Source: Linum tenue (Eukaryota; Streptophyta; Magnoliopsida; Malpighiales; Linaceae). Taken from it: a stretch of DNA of 64,000 nucleotides. The notes under the pieces are model-generated. The model was not told the DNA's origin and did no database searches. It worked only from the letters and a program-made list of their open reading frames with translations. The position numbers and the translations under genes are program-made. Where the stretch lies: NCBI GenBank assembly GCA_946122785.1, contig CAMGYJ010000010.1:53382162-53446161 (forward strand), in the 5' to 3' direction. Positions 23,709 to 35,323 of this stretch are shown here, one piece after another. Within the stretch, counting starts at the first letter, position 1. Each line of letters begins with the position of its first letter.

Positions 23709-25018
23709 TGACACGCTAAAACACAACACCTAACAATGGCCAAGTGTAACCAATGAAAGGGACTGCAGTATAGTGGCACAAGTAATAAATATCGAATCCA
23801 CGGGTCTCTAGAGTTACTATTACTCAGCTTCAGTTCATTATCTAGCAAACTAGATTAAGGATTGATTTACTAAACTACTCTACTAATTACAAGTTGGGAA
23901 CTCACTTAGGTATGATTCCCCCTAGCTCCTCAATTAGGTCCAAGTTGCAATTACCTTTGGTTGATCTACTGTTGATTAAACTGCGGAAGATCCTAAATTA
24001 GCTTGGAATCTCTTAAGCTGACCAAGCCCTCTCAGTCCAACTACCCGGTTGACGACTAGTTTTCACCAGGATAGAAAGCTGAGGCTATGGACACAGAACT
24101 CCACTACTGGAATGAATTCCAGTACAAAGCAATGAATTGATTGACTCTCGCACAACCAATTCACCACTATCAATCAAGGAAGCTCTCTTAACCTAATCAG
24201 TTCTATCTATCATAGGTTAAAGCAGAAATCAAGAGAATTTGATCACGATTCAATTGACTCAATAAATCATGCCTCAATCGATTATAATCAAACAATATAG
24301 CATACAAAACTTCATACAAGAAAGATCCTAACTCATGGAACTAGGGTTCCTCAAAACCTAAGTGAAGGGAAGTTACTCCATAGAGAAGAGAGAGACTGCA
24401 GAAATCTGATCTAGATCTTCAATATCCATCTCCAAGCTTGATTCCCGAGCTCCAATGGCGAAGAAATCCTCCAAAATAGCTCCAAGAATGTTTCCAAGTC
24501 GCTCTCTCTCTCTAGGGTTCGTCCCTTGGGTGTTTGGGATCCAAAACCCAGCTCTCTCCCTCCAAAAATCGCAAAACAGCTTTTATACCCGCTGAAACTC
24601 GCACCCCCTACTTGCACGGCCGTGCAAATTGAGGTTCTGGCCGTGCACAATTTCCAGCATGCACTCCTAAGTTTCGTTGATCTCGTTTGAGCTCGTTTGA
24701 CCTCCGATTCAGTCGCCGTTTTATCCCAGACGCTCGTGGTCTCGTCCTCTTTCTTTTCATAACAAGCTTGCATGATTATTTGTCCATAAAGTGAGGTAGA
24801 AATCCATTCTTCTTCAAGTCATGCCCGAGTTTCTTCTCCCGAATCGTCAATTGATCTCTGATTGACTTGAAACTTGCGCCTATACTTCACTTTATGTGCT
24901 TGGACCTGAAATGTGAGAAAGGAACACAACCTAGCGTAAAATAGGCCAAAGAAACGATAATTCAAGCTCAAACAATCGAGAAACAAAGGGGAAAACATGT
25001 GCAAATACCGAGTCATCA
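23709..25018 (-). mobile_element. 5' LTR of family A element (A2), 1310 bp
   Basis: Bounded by TGACACGC (23709) and GAGTCATCA (25018). It carries the minus-strand TATA box GGGTATAAAA at 24581-24590 and, just upstream of it, TTGCACGGCCGTGCAA plus a second GGCCGTGCAC arm at 24612-24655. Confidence 0.9.
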
Positions 25019-25309
25019 ATTGCCCAGGGGTTTGATTGTTCTTCGTAGTAGGGGGTTGGTATTGAAACCCGAATCCATAGTCTTCTCCTACTTGATTGCT
25101 CTAGGATGTCTCAGGGTAATACCACTCTGGTGGTGGTTGATACCCCCAATGGTTGGAGAAGTCATGAGGATCCATGATTAAGATCTGCACCAACAAAAAC
25201 AAAAACACCCAAGGGAAAAGCAAGGGTGAAAAAGAAAAAAAACGCTAAAGTAACAAACTTCTGCCTTTCCTAATAATCTAGAAATTCCCCGGCAACGGCG
25301 CCAAAAATT
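25019..25309 (-). mobile_element. 5' internal remnant of a second family A element (A3)
   Basis: Matches 23410-23708: primer-binding site (25286-25303), leader and the first codons of the acidic ORF, with frame damage. It stops abruptly at LTR A2, so the rest of the internal region and its own 3' LTR are missing or replaced by A2. Confidence 0.8.
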
Positions 25310-26179
25310 TGACACGCTACAACACAACACCTAACAATGGCCAAGTGTAACCAATGAAAGGGACTGCGGTATAGTTGTTCAAGTAATAAATATCGAATCC
25401 TCGGGTCTCTAGATGTACTATTACTCAGCTTCAGTTCATTATCTAGCAAATCAGATTAAGGATGGATTAACTAAACTACTCTACTAACTAAACTAAGTAA
25501 AACAACTCATTACTGTTTGGGAACTCACTTAGGTATGATTCCCCCTAGCTCCTCAATTAGGTCCAAGTTGTAATTCCTTTTGGTTGTTTTACTATTGATT
25601 AAACTGCGGAAGATCCTAAATTAGCTTGGAATCTCTTAAGCTTACCAAGCCCTCTTAGACAGAATACCCGGCAGGCGACTAGCCTTCACCGAGATAGACT
25701 GCTAAGGCGATTCACACAGATATCCACTACTAGAATGAATTCCAGTACAAAGCAGTGAATTGACTGGCTCTCGCACAACCAATTCACTACTATCAATCAA
25801 GGAAGCTCTCTTAACCTAATCAGATTCTATCTATCAAAGGTAAAGCAGAAATCAAGAGAATTTGATCAGGATTTAATTGACTCAATAAATCATGCCTCAA
25901 TCGATTATAATCACACAATATAGCATCCAAAACTTAATACAAGAAAGATCCTAACATATGGAACTAGGGTTCCTCAAAACCTAAGTGAAGGGAAGTTACT
26001 CCATAGAGAAGAGAGAGACTGCAGAAATCTGATCTAGATCTTCAATCTCCATCTCCAAGCTTGATTCTCGAGCTCGAATGATGAAGAAATCCTCCAAAAT
26101 AGCTCAAAGAATGGCTCTAGATCACCCTCTCTCTCTTTGGTTCGTCCCTTGGGTGTTTGGGATCCAAAACCCAGCTCTC
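25310..26179 (-). mobile_element. LTR A3, first part (interrupted by element C)
   Basis: Starts TGACACGCTAC at 25310 and matches LTR A2 up to CCAAAACCCAGCTCTC. The match resumes at 39604 (CCTCTCCAAAAATTGC). The last five bases CTCTC (26175-26179) are the target-site copy of element C. Confidence 0.9.
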
Positions 26180-27518
26180 TGACTCGCTGTTACTGTCACC
26201 CTAGAAAATGGCCAAGTATAACCACTTCCTAAAGCGTAGTATAGCGGGTCGGGTTTTAATGTCAACCCGGGTCCTAGATGTGATGACTACTCGGTGAATT
26301 CTTGTTATTCAGAGGTGAACTTTTAGTGCAACTCAAGCAAACAGAACACAAAGCAAGTAAACGGTTTGTTGTCAAGTCAAGAGAGGTCACCCGGATATGG
26401 TTCCCCCTAGACTGCAGTTAAGTCGGATTGTAATTACCAAGTTCAGTTTTCATGAAAGTTATACTGCGGAAGGTTCTCAATTAGCCTGAAGTCTCGACTA
26501 AAGGTCTCCAGACCCTCTCAATCTGAGTCTCTAGCGGGCGACTAACCTCCACCGGAGTAAACAGATTGAGGCCCTAATGAACCAAACCTCCACTACCGAA
26601 TTAACTTCGGTACAAAATAGCGAATTGGCTCCTCGACTAAAGTCACCAATTCGCCACCTTCGATTAAGGGTACTCTATCAACCTAGGCAGATATTCTCAT
26701 TCTAGGTCAAAGCAGAAACAACAGGAATTTGATCAGGATTCAAGTCATTCAATCATTCAAACCTCAATCGAATATAATCAATTCACAAACTCTGTACTTG
26801 GGTTCATACAATCAGACCTAGCATACAAATCTAGGGTTCCCCATACCCAGATGAATGGGGAAACTACTCCATAGAGAAAGAAGCAAAAGCAGATTCAGAC
26901 GCGGAAATCATACTGCGAAGTTGGATTCCTGCTCCTGGACGTTTAATCGCACTTCTCCAAGCTCAAACCGGGCTCCAATGGTGTTGAAGATCAATCTATG
27001 GCGCTTGGGAACTCTGGTTCGTCGCTTTCTCTCTCTAGGAATCGATTTCTCTCTCAAAAACTCGGAACCCTTCAATGTTGGCCTTCTTCCTCCTTAAATC
27101 AGCTGCCTGGTCGCAATACCCGGTCGAAATACCCGGTCGGGTATTTTGGGTTTCGACCGGGTATCGCTGCAGCGCACCGTTTCGCTTAAGGGAAGAATCC
27201 CCGGTCAATCGCCATAATCCCCGACCGGGGATTTTGCTGCTGTGCCCGGGCCCCTCTCTGCTTCTCGGGCGCCCAAAAGTGGTGAATACCCGGTCGGGTA
27301 TTTGGCCACCTGACCGGGTATTTTCCTCCTTCAGCCCTATTCGTCCCAACTTTGCTCCTTTCGACCCAGAACTCGTTTCTCCGCCTCGATTCCAACGCCG
27401 GGATCTGAAATATGACATAAACACACAACCTAGCGTGAAATCGGCTTAAAACACGAGATTCCTCATCACAAACAGCTTCAGAATAGGGGTGGAAACATGT
27501 ATAATTATCGGTCTATCA
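26180..27518 (-). repeat. 3' LTR of element C
   Basis: TGACTCGC...GGTCTATCA on the plus strand, 1339 bp. Palindrome cluster at 27114-27325 (ATACCCGGTCGGGTATTT, AATCCCCGACCGGGGATT), next to TTTAAGG on the minus strand. Confidence 0.93.
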
Positions 27519-28745
27519 AACTCCCCCACACTTAACCGTTTGCTTGTCCCCAAGCAAACCTAACTCAAACCAATGCAGCTCTCCAGACCTCTATAGCAAC
27601 AAACAACCTCGATCGTAGGTAGAGGACTTCCTAGATCATTTAGCAGCTTACGAGGTAAACCGACGCACAAGTCATCTCATAGCCTCTTCGGCGAGAACGC
27701 TAGTCTCGAGTCGGCATCATGGCAAATAGTGAACAGAGGACAAATGAATCGTGGATGAAGAGACTCTCACAAACAAAAGATCATGGACTCACATTAATTC
27801 AAGGTGCTCGATTTTCTTTGTGAACATGGTTGGAACCCTTTTCTTTCTTCTTTTTACTTGTTTTTCTGTTTTTTTTTTTCACGGGTTCCAACCTGTTTCT
27901 GCAGACAATGAGGGCTCCCAACTAGCAAAGGTGTTGCGGGAGCCCGGCTCTTACCGGCCATGCCAGGAGCGGGTGTCTCGAGCCTCGTGCGGGGGAAAGA
28001 CATGTAAGGGGGCTGGAGGTAGTAGGTGGAAATTGGGAACGGATTCCCGTCTCCCCTTACATACTTTCACCCTATTCGCACGGGAGACGTTATTTTAAAG
28101 CACATTTCGAGCACCTGTTACATTCAGAACATGATACAAGAGTCCATGACAGGAAGAGAGTCCACAATACCACACAATTCAAGGGTCCTAAGATCACTAA
28201 TTCACTCAATCAACCAACACAATATGAAGAAGAAATGAGACTTCTTAAATGCATCAACATCCTCCATAGTGCTACACTACCTCCCTAGGTTGCAAATCAC
28301 TACAGAGACTGTCAATTCAAAGCATACTGAGCAGGCAATTGCAAGGAACACGTACTTGGAGCCCTCAAATTTAAAATTTTGGACAGTGGACTAGGCTCCA
28401 AGCACACAAACAGCGCTAATGCAGTCAAAAGATAAACATCCCCCCCACACTTAAGATCGACATTGCCCTCAATGGAGAAGAGGGAAGGAAAAGGGGAACG
28501 ATGTTACCGGTGTGCACAGACTGCAGGAGACTGGAAATGGACCAGTCGGCATTGGACGGACTGGAGAGAGGACCAGTCGGGAACACAGGCAGAGCTAAAA
28601 GAGACCAAAAAGCTCAAACACATACGTTAGGTCCAACAGTCAGCCCAATAGCACAGCATCCAAAATGAAAAGAAAAAGAAACAAAAACCGACACAAAACC
28701 GACAGTTTGCACGCTGACACAGATAAAAACTCTCAAAACATGCCC
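27519..28745 (-). mobile_element. 3' untranslated region of element C
   Basis: Polypurine tract AAGTGTGGGGGAG (minus) adjoins the LTR. Hairpin at 27538-27559, double stem-loop at 28354-28402 and a second AAGTGTGGGGGGG tract near 28440-28454. Several short ORFs cross it but none is conserved with C1. Confidence 0.8.
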
Positions 28746-30185
28746 CTAGGGCCCTCCGAGACCGGAGAAATCAATCTGATCCATAAGGTCGTCGACGCCA
28801 TCATCCGGTGGCTGCCGTGGCGGTGAATGCTCCCACCGGGTGGTCCAGTGGTGCTCCTCTGGAGGGTGGCAAGCCTGGATCAGATGCTCGGAATACTCCA
28901 TCAGACGGCAGCCTCGGTCTCTCTCCCGCTCAATGAGAGCAGTAGTGTGTCCCATGTGGGTCTCCAATCGGCCGAGGCGCTCATCAACGCCCGTCATCCT
29001 GGACCGGTACTCGGCCTGGTGGGCCGAATACTGCTGGTAAAACTGGACCTGATGGTCCATGAGCTGCTGGTTCTGAAGACCGAGCTGCTGGAACTGGAGC
29101 CCCATCTGCTGGAACTGCTCCGTGAAGAAGTCCATCGACGGACCAGAAGGACCAGAGGAGGACTCACCTCTCACTGGTCTCCGTCGAGGCTGAAGATCCC
29201 CAGGCGGGGAGAGCGGGGGCTCCGGCTCATCGGCATCCATAGCGCCGTCATCATCATCATCAGCATCCTCATCTACCTCCTCGTCTACGTAGTCATCATC
29301 TTCCTCGTCCTCATCAAGATCCACAACCTCCTCGGGGGGCATAGAGAGCCCATCCACCCAGGTGCGGATGTCGTCGGTGGCCAGGAGGCGTGCACTGTGG
29401 AGCACGTCCCGGCTGAGGGGTGCGGAGCCGCCCTGCTCGGTCGCATCGTGAAGCCCCTCGAAGCTGATCCCGAAGTGGCGGGCCAATCGGGTGATCAGAG
29501 GACCACAGAAGAGGTGGGTAGGATTCCCGCGGACTCGGGAGAATGTGGTGGCCACGAAAGATCCCAAGTGGAGCATGTCCTCCGGATCCCCCATACAGGA
29601 CATGGCGTACAGGACCCGCTTCGGGACCTTGTGCGAGCCGGTGGCGTTGGGGACGATGGAGCGGGTGATGAGCAGGTTCAGAATGTGCCACTCCGGCCTG
29701 AGTGTGCTGACGTAGGTCTGGCCAGCCACGAAGAAGTCATCCCGATAGGCGAACCTGACGACCTCTCTGTAGAAATTATCCTGGTGCCAGTCGGGCGGGT
29801 TCGGGAGCTCGACCGTGTGGCCATCGAACGGGTTGTACTCGATCCCCAATGCTGAGGCCAACCCGTCAATGGTCAGCTGTCGGGGACGGCCACCCAACCG
29901 GAACTTCACTGCATGGGCGTCCCGAGGCTTCTTCTTGTCGTACTCGAACGTGGTGTAGAACTCCCACACCAGCTCCGTGTAGGTGGGCTCGTCAATGGCA
30001 AGAAGTGTCCGCCAATCGGGGTGGCTGATGGCGGTGCTGAGCTCCTGCAAGCAGTGGAGCTGCTCGAACACTGCCCACTCGAGGTGGTGGTGTTTCTCCA
30101 GCGTCCCCCGGATCACCTTGCGGAACTGGTCCGCGTACTCCCGGTGCAGGCTCAAGCCCTGCACAAAGGCATGATCGAGGGACAT
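28746..30185 (-). CDS. 3' ORF of element C (Athila ORF-1 / plant transposon-protein type)
   Basis: 479 aa from the Met at 30185; the frame opens 12 codons earlier, but a strong splice acceptor (TTTGTTGTTTGTGCAG) ends 3 nt before this ATG, so I prefer it. N-terminal ~300 residues are globular (EPTYTELVWEFYTTFEYDKK, VKFRLGGRPRQLTIDGLASA), resembling the 'Athila ORF-1'/putative plant transposon protein families of unknown function. Then comes a strongly acidic run (DLDEDEEDDDYVDEEVDEDA), and after it a Gln-rich coiled coil (EQFQQMGLQFQQLGLQNQQL). It occupies the 'envelope' position after pol, but I see no signal peptide, membrane segment or glycoprotein features. It has no premature stop, unlike pol upstream. 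Likely expressed separately (see 30811-31155). Confidence 0.7.
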   Translation of the reverse strand: MSLDHAFVQGLSLHREYADQFRKVIRGTLEKHHHLEWAVFEQLHCLQELSTAISHPDWRTLLAIDEPTYTELVWEFYTTFEYDKKKPRDAHAVKFRLGGRPRQLTIDGLASALGIEYNPFDGHTVELPNPPDWHQDNFYREVVRFAYRDDFFVAGQTYVSTLRPEWHILNLLITRSIVPNATGSHKVPKRVLYAMSCMGDPEDMLHLGSFVATTFSRVRGNPTHLFCGPLITRLARHFGISFEGLHDATEQGGSAPLSRDVLHSARLLATDDIRTWVDGLSMPPEEVVDLDEDEEDDDYVDEEVDEDADDDDDGAMDADEPEPPLSPPGDLQPRRRPVRGESSSGPSGPSMDFFTEQFQQMGLQFQQLGLQNQQLMDHQVQFYQQYSAHQAEYRSRMTGVDERLGRLETHMGHTTALIERERDRGCRLMEYSEHLIQACHPPEEHHWTTRWEHSPPRQPPDDGVDDLMDQIDFSGLGGP

Positions 30186-30810
30186 GATCCTGCACAAACA
30201 ACAAACCAAAGGTGGAGCCAAGAAAATACAATGTCAGGACCAACGGTATGGGGTCAGCACTTCCCCCACACTTAAGCTCACCTAGGCTAACAATTTAAGC
30301 ACAGCCGGTTGAATTGCAAGCAACTCAACCGGAATTCAAGGCAGAATCACAAAATAAACCACATTAAGCACACGGGCAGAACATCAACCACATATACAAC
30401 CATGCAAACTCAAGTCGTCCCTCACCCTACTCTAAATCAGTCAGGCAAACACAGTTCTCGGTCCTAGAATCTACAGTCCGATTTCCCATAAACTAGAAAT
30501 GAACAGGAAACACACCTGGAAACACAAGGAGGACCGTAGCTAGGACTCGAAGAGAGGGTGAGGGGACGCGAGGGAGGCGAAAAAAATGGCCCTGGAGACT
30601 CGCCGGAAAATGGCCGGCGAATCTCCGGAAAGTCGCCGGAAAAAGGTTCGGCGGCGGCGACGATGGCCGGCGGGCGGCGGCGGCGGCGGCCGGCGGCTTA
30701 TAATGGCGCCGGCGGCGGCCCAAAGAGGAGAGAGGGGAGAGTGTTTCAGAGTAGAGAGAGGGAAGATTTGGAAAAAAAATGAGGGTAGAGAGAGAAGTGG
30801 CCGGGGGTTT
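30186..30810 (-). other. Putative spliced leader of the 3' ORF
   Basis: CT-rich stretches (minus) at 30730-30800, a GC-rich GGCGGCGG block at 30640-30720, a possible donor (CCAG/GTGTGTTTCC, ~30517) and the acceptor near 30190. Short ORFs in the GC-rich block look incidental. Confidence 0.4.
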
Positions 30811-31155
30811 CCTTTAAATAGGAAAAATACCCGGTCGGGACTCAGAAATGCCCGCTCGGGTATTTAGGAGTCCTCGACCGGGTTTTCCAAACGCTGCGTT
30901 CCGAATGGAAGATTATACCCGGCCTCGAGTCAGAAATACCCGGCCGGGTATTTTTGAATCAAGGTCGGGTATTATCATTAAACGCGGCGTTCAGAGTAGG
31001 GCGAATACCCGGCCGCGAACCAAAAATACCCGGTCGGGTATTTTTGGGACGGGGTCGGGTATTTCACTTTTTTTTCCCGAGAAACAGAGGGGGCCCCGGG
31101 CGTGAGCCGAAAATACACGGTCGGGTATTTTGGCCCACGACCGGGTATTTCCCCC
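30811..31155 (-). promoter_or_regulatory. Internal palindrome array plus TATA-like box, element C
   Basis: Roughly four ~85-105-bp units repeat the LTR palindrome module: ATACCCGGTCGGG, AAATACCCGGCCGGGTATTT, AAATACCCGGTCGGGTATTT, GACCGGGTATTTC. They alternate with AAACGCGGCGTTC-type spacers also found in the LTRs. At the downstream edge on the minus strand lies TATTTAAAGG (30811-30820). The arrangement copies the LTR promoter-proximal region and points at the 3' ORF. Confidence 0.6.
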
Positions 31156-31317
31156 TATTCTGCAAAAAATTCACTTTTTTTTCCCAAATTTGCAACCTCT
31201 CCTGTACGAAAACACCAAATCGAGGCAACAACGACGACCGAACTTCAATACAGACATGCAACTGACTCGACACGACACCAAAAACTTAGAAAAAGGGAAA
31301 AGAAAATGCAAACCGTG

Positions 31318-31335
31318 GTGGGGTTGCCTCCCCAC
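31318..31335 (-). other. AGGCAA-loop hairpin after pol, element C
   Basis: Minus strand: GTGGGG, loop AGGCAA, CCCCAC, 44 nt after the pol stop codon. In elements A and B the stem is GTTGGG/CCCAAC with the same loop. Confidence 0.75.
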
Positions 31336-31378
31336 AAGCGCTTCTTTACCGTCTTTTAGCTGGACGCCCATGGCGGAA

Positions 31379-34300
31379 CTAAGGGTCCGCGAGTTCCACC
31401 ACCAACTCCGCACGTTCGACCTCGTCTCCCAAGTAGAGTTTGAGACGATGGCCATTCACTTTAAACGGCGCAGTCTGCGGGTTGGCAATTTCGATAGTGC
31501 CATACGGGAACACCTGGGTGACCGTGAACGGTCCAGACTACCGGGAGCGGAGTTTTCCGGGAAAGAGCTTCAGGCGAGAGTTATAGAGGAGAACTCGATC
31601 ACCAACCTGGAACTCCTTCGGACCCCGCAGCCGGGCATCGTGCAGGCGTTTAGTGCGCTCCTTGTACAGCCGGGTGTTCTCATAGGCGTGGTAACGCCAC
31701 TCCTCCAGCTCCAACATCTGCATTTTTCGCTCAACACCTGCAACATGAACATCCAAGTTGAGCAGCTTAAGGGCCCAGAAGGCCTTGTGCTCTAGCTCCA
31801 CGGGCAAATGGCATGCCTTTCCATAGACCAGCCGGTACGGTGAAGTACCAATGGGCGTCTTGTAGGCAGTGCGATACGCCCACAGAGCATCATCGAGCTT
31901 GGTGGACCAATCTTTTCGGGACTGATCCACCGTTTTCTCCAGGATCCGCTTGAGCTCCCGGTTCGTCAGTTCGGCCTAGCCACTGGTCTGGGGATGATAG
32001 GCCACGGACACCTTGTGAGTCACACCATAGCGAGACAGTAGTTTATCAAATTGGCCCTGGAAATGGGTGCCTCTATCGCTTATGATGGCTCTAGGTGTCC
32101 CGATCCGGGAGAATAGCTGCTTCAAAAACCCACAAACACGTCTAGCATCATTGGTGGGCAAAGCTTGCGCCTCAGCCCACCTAGAGACGTAGTCAACAGC
32201 AACCAGAATATAGGTGTTACCAAAAGATGGAGGGAAGGGGCCCATGAAGTCGATACCCCAGACATCAAAAATCTCACAAGTTATAAACACATTCTGGGGC
32301 ATCTCATCACGGGCAGAGATGTTACCTGACCGCTGGCATCGATCGCACCTGCGTGCGAAGGCGTCTGCATCCTTGAAGAGCGTGGGCTAGTAAAAGCCCG
32401 ACTGGAGTACCTTCCTCGCCGTGCGGTTGCCTCCGTGATGACCGCCAGTAGGTCCCTCATGACAGTGAGATAGAATGCCCTCCATCTCACTCTCCATAAC
32501 ACAACGACGGATGATCCCGTCGGCTCCGATCCGAAAAAGATGCGGGTCATCCCAGAAGTAGTACTTCAGATCGGAGAAAAGTTTCCTCTTGGCGTGAGTT
32601 GCCATCCCCTTGGGCAGCTGCTGGCCCACCAAATAGTTCGCAAAATCGGAGTACCAGGGGGTGACACTCTCCACCAAGCACATCATCATCAACCTCTCGT
32701 CTGGGAAGGAGTCATCAATCTCCTCCACGAGGTTGTCCGCAGGGGGTGCGTCCAACCGGGAGAGGTGATCAGCTGCAACATTTTCTGCTCCCTTCTTGTC
32801 CCGGATCTCAATATCGAACTCCTGCAGCAGTAAGATCCATCGTATGAGCCGAGGCTTGGCATCGGCCTTGCTCATCAGGTATCTAATCGCGGAGTGATCT
32901 GTGTACACGGTCACACGGGACAAGACCAGATAGGGGCGAAACTTATCAAAGGCAAACACCACCGCAAGCAGCTCCTTCTCTGTGGTGGTGTAGTTCTCCT
33001 GTGCATCATTCAGAGTCTTCGAGGCGTAGTAGATAGGTCGAAAGTGTTGATCTCGCCGCTGCCCCAAAACAGCTCCAACAGCAAAGTCACTGGCGTCGCA
33101 CATCAGCTCAAATGGTAGGGACCAATCAGGAACAACCATGATAGGAGTCTGGGTGAGCTTCTCCTTCAAGGTGGTGAACGCCGCTGTGCAAGCATCAGTG
33201 AACTGGAAGGGGGCATCCTTCTCCAGAAGCTTAGTTAGGGGCAGGGCGATCTTCGAGAAGTCCTTGATGAACCGCCTATAGAAACCTGCATGGCCAAGAA
33301 AACTCCGGATCCCCTTTACAGATGTAGGAGGAGGCAGTTTGCTGATAGTCTCGATCTTTGCTCTATCTACCTCGATCCCCATCTTGGAGATCTTGTGCCC
33401 AAGAACTATGCCTTCGCGAACCATGAAGTGACACTTCTCCCAACTCAGCGCCAGGTTCGTTTCTTCACACCGTTTAAGAACAAGTTCCAGGTTATGGAGA
33501 CAGTGAGAGAAGGAGTCTCCATAAACCGAGAAATCGTCCATAAACACCTCCATGATCTCGCCGACCAGACGGTCAAAGATGGCGAGCATGCATCGCTGAA
33601 AAGTGGCTGGGGCGTTGCATAGCCCGAAGGGAATCCTCCGGTAAGCAAATGTGCCGAAGGGGCAGGTGAAAGTGGTCTTCGCCTGGTCCTCCGGTGTAAT
33701 AGGGATCTGAAAGTACCCGGACATCCCATCCAGGAAGCAGTAGAACTCGTGCCCCGCCAATCTCTCCAACATCTGATCAATGAACGGCAGCGGGAAATGG
33801 TCCTTCCGAGTAGCGTCGTTGAGACGCCGATAGTCGATGCAAACACGGTACCCAGTCACCGTGCGCATCGGAATGAGCTCGTTCTTCTCGTTAGGCACCA
33901 CGGTCATCCCACCCTTTTTGGGCACCACCTGGGTGGGACTGACCCACTCGCTGTCAGAAATGGCGAAGATGATCCCCGCGTCCATCAGCTTCACGATCTC
34001 TGCCTGAACCACAGCCTCCAGGTTCGGCGTCAATCTCCTCTGCGGCTGCCTCACTGGCTGCATCTCATCCTCCAGCAGTATCCGGTGCGAGCAAAAGGAG
34101 GGGCTGATCCCCCGGATATCTGTGATCTTCCATGCCAAAGCTCGCTCGTACTGCTTCAGCAAGGCCACCAGTCTGGTCTTCTGCTCGGGTGTGAGGGTCG
34201 AGCTGATGATAACTGGCAGCTTATTCCCCTCCCGGAGAAATGCATACTCCAAATGAGGAGGGAGGGGCTTAAGCTCCAGCTCTGGTGGTTCCTCCAAAGA

Positions 34301-35315
34301 AGTGGTGATGCGGGTGGAGGATGAGATCGGTTTAAACAGCCTGTCGCCCTCCAAGAAGGGGCCACTCTCCAATGCGGCCAACTGCTCCGCCAGCTGCGGC
34401 TCCTGCAATGCCTGCTCACCTAGCAAAATACAACGCTCAAGAGCATCATCAGTACCCGCACTCGTGATGGCGAGTGCGGTCTCAAAATCGGCAAGCACAT
34501 CACAGTAGTCTATGTCATCATGCAAATGAGAATGTTTCCCATTGTCAGACACAGAAAAAGTAGCCTGTTCATCACCAGCACGCAGAATCAATTTACCACT
34601 ATGCACATCAATAAGCGCCTTGGCGGTGGCGAGAAATGGTCTACCCAAAATCAAAGGCACATCCACATCCTCATTTATATCCAAAATAACAAAATCAACA
34701 GGATATGTGAATGCGCCAACATTAACAAGCAAGTCCTCAATGATACCCCTAGGATGCACGATAGAACGATCAGCTAACTGAATGCTCATCCTAGTAGCTC
34801 TAGGTTCACCTAGGTCTAACTTCATAAACAGTTTATAGGGCATGACATTAATGCTAGCGCCTAGGTCCGCCAAGGACTTTCCTACATGCATGCTTCCAAT
34901 AACAAGAGGGATAGTGAAACTCCCTGGGTCTTTGCGCTTCTCTGGCAGCTTGTTCTGCAGGATGGCAGAACACTCCTCGCTGAGCATCACTGTCGAAAGA
35001 TCCCCAAGTTTCTTCTTGTTGGTGAGGAGGTCTTTCATGAACTTGGCATACTTGGGCATCTTCGACAGTGCCTCCACGAACGGCATGCTGATGTTGACCT
35101 GCTTCAACATTGCCATGAACTTGGCAAACTCTGTCTCCAGCCTGTCTCTATGGAGTCGAGTGGGGAAGGGCAGCTGGGGTGTATGCTCCTTAACCACAGG
35201 TTGCGGCTTTGGAGCAGGTGCTGTGCTGCCTTCCCCCACCTCTGCAGTATCAGCTGGAGGTGTTGAAGCAGGTAGTGGGTCGTCTCGCCTGGGCTGGGCA
35301 AGAGCAGCAGATGTA
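31379..35315 (-). pseudogene. Protease-RT-RNase H-integrase of element C (Athila type), inactivated
   Basis: The minus-strand frame runs from the hAT insertion to 32387: protease (SLADLGASINVMPYKLFMK, LGRPFLATAKALID), reverse transcriptase (YRVCIDYRRLNDATRKDHFP, FLDGMSGYFQIPI, YRRIPFGLCNAPATFQRCM, VFMDDFSVYG), RNase H (MCDASDFAVGAVLG, TEKELLAVVFAFDKFRPYLV, YTDHSAIRYL, VAADHLSRLD) and the start of integrase (H..H at GPTGGHHGG). A TAG at 32387 stops it where the family has Trp. Integrase continues ([36 protein letters not shown] at 31976, then [20 protein letters not shown]) with a third TAG at 31538, ending near 31379. All catalytic motifs are otherwise visible. The enzyme would make and integrate cDNA; this copy cannot make a complete one. 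Confidence 0.9.
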
Positions 35316-35323
35316 GTCTTGCC

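Noticed and set aside
28827..29855. 342-aa plus-strand ORF
   Set aside because: It lies opposite the better supported 3' ORF of element C, has no family features, and follows from the GC-rich codons of the other strand.
28746..30221. Envelope gene in element C
   Set aside because: The position fits, but the protein has no signal peptide, transmembrane segment or glycoprotein pattern.
30493..30723. Arg/Ala-rich small ORF upstream of the 3' ORF of element C
   Set aside because: Low-complexity GGCGGC translation without conservation evidence in this window.
30811..31155. CRISPR-like array of palindromic repeats
   Set aside because: Plant nuclear context, imperfect units, no unique spacers of equal length and no cas genes; it is a TE palindrome module.
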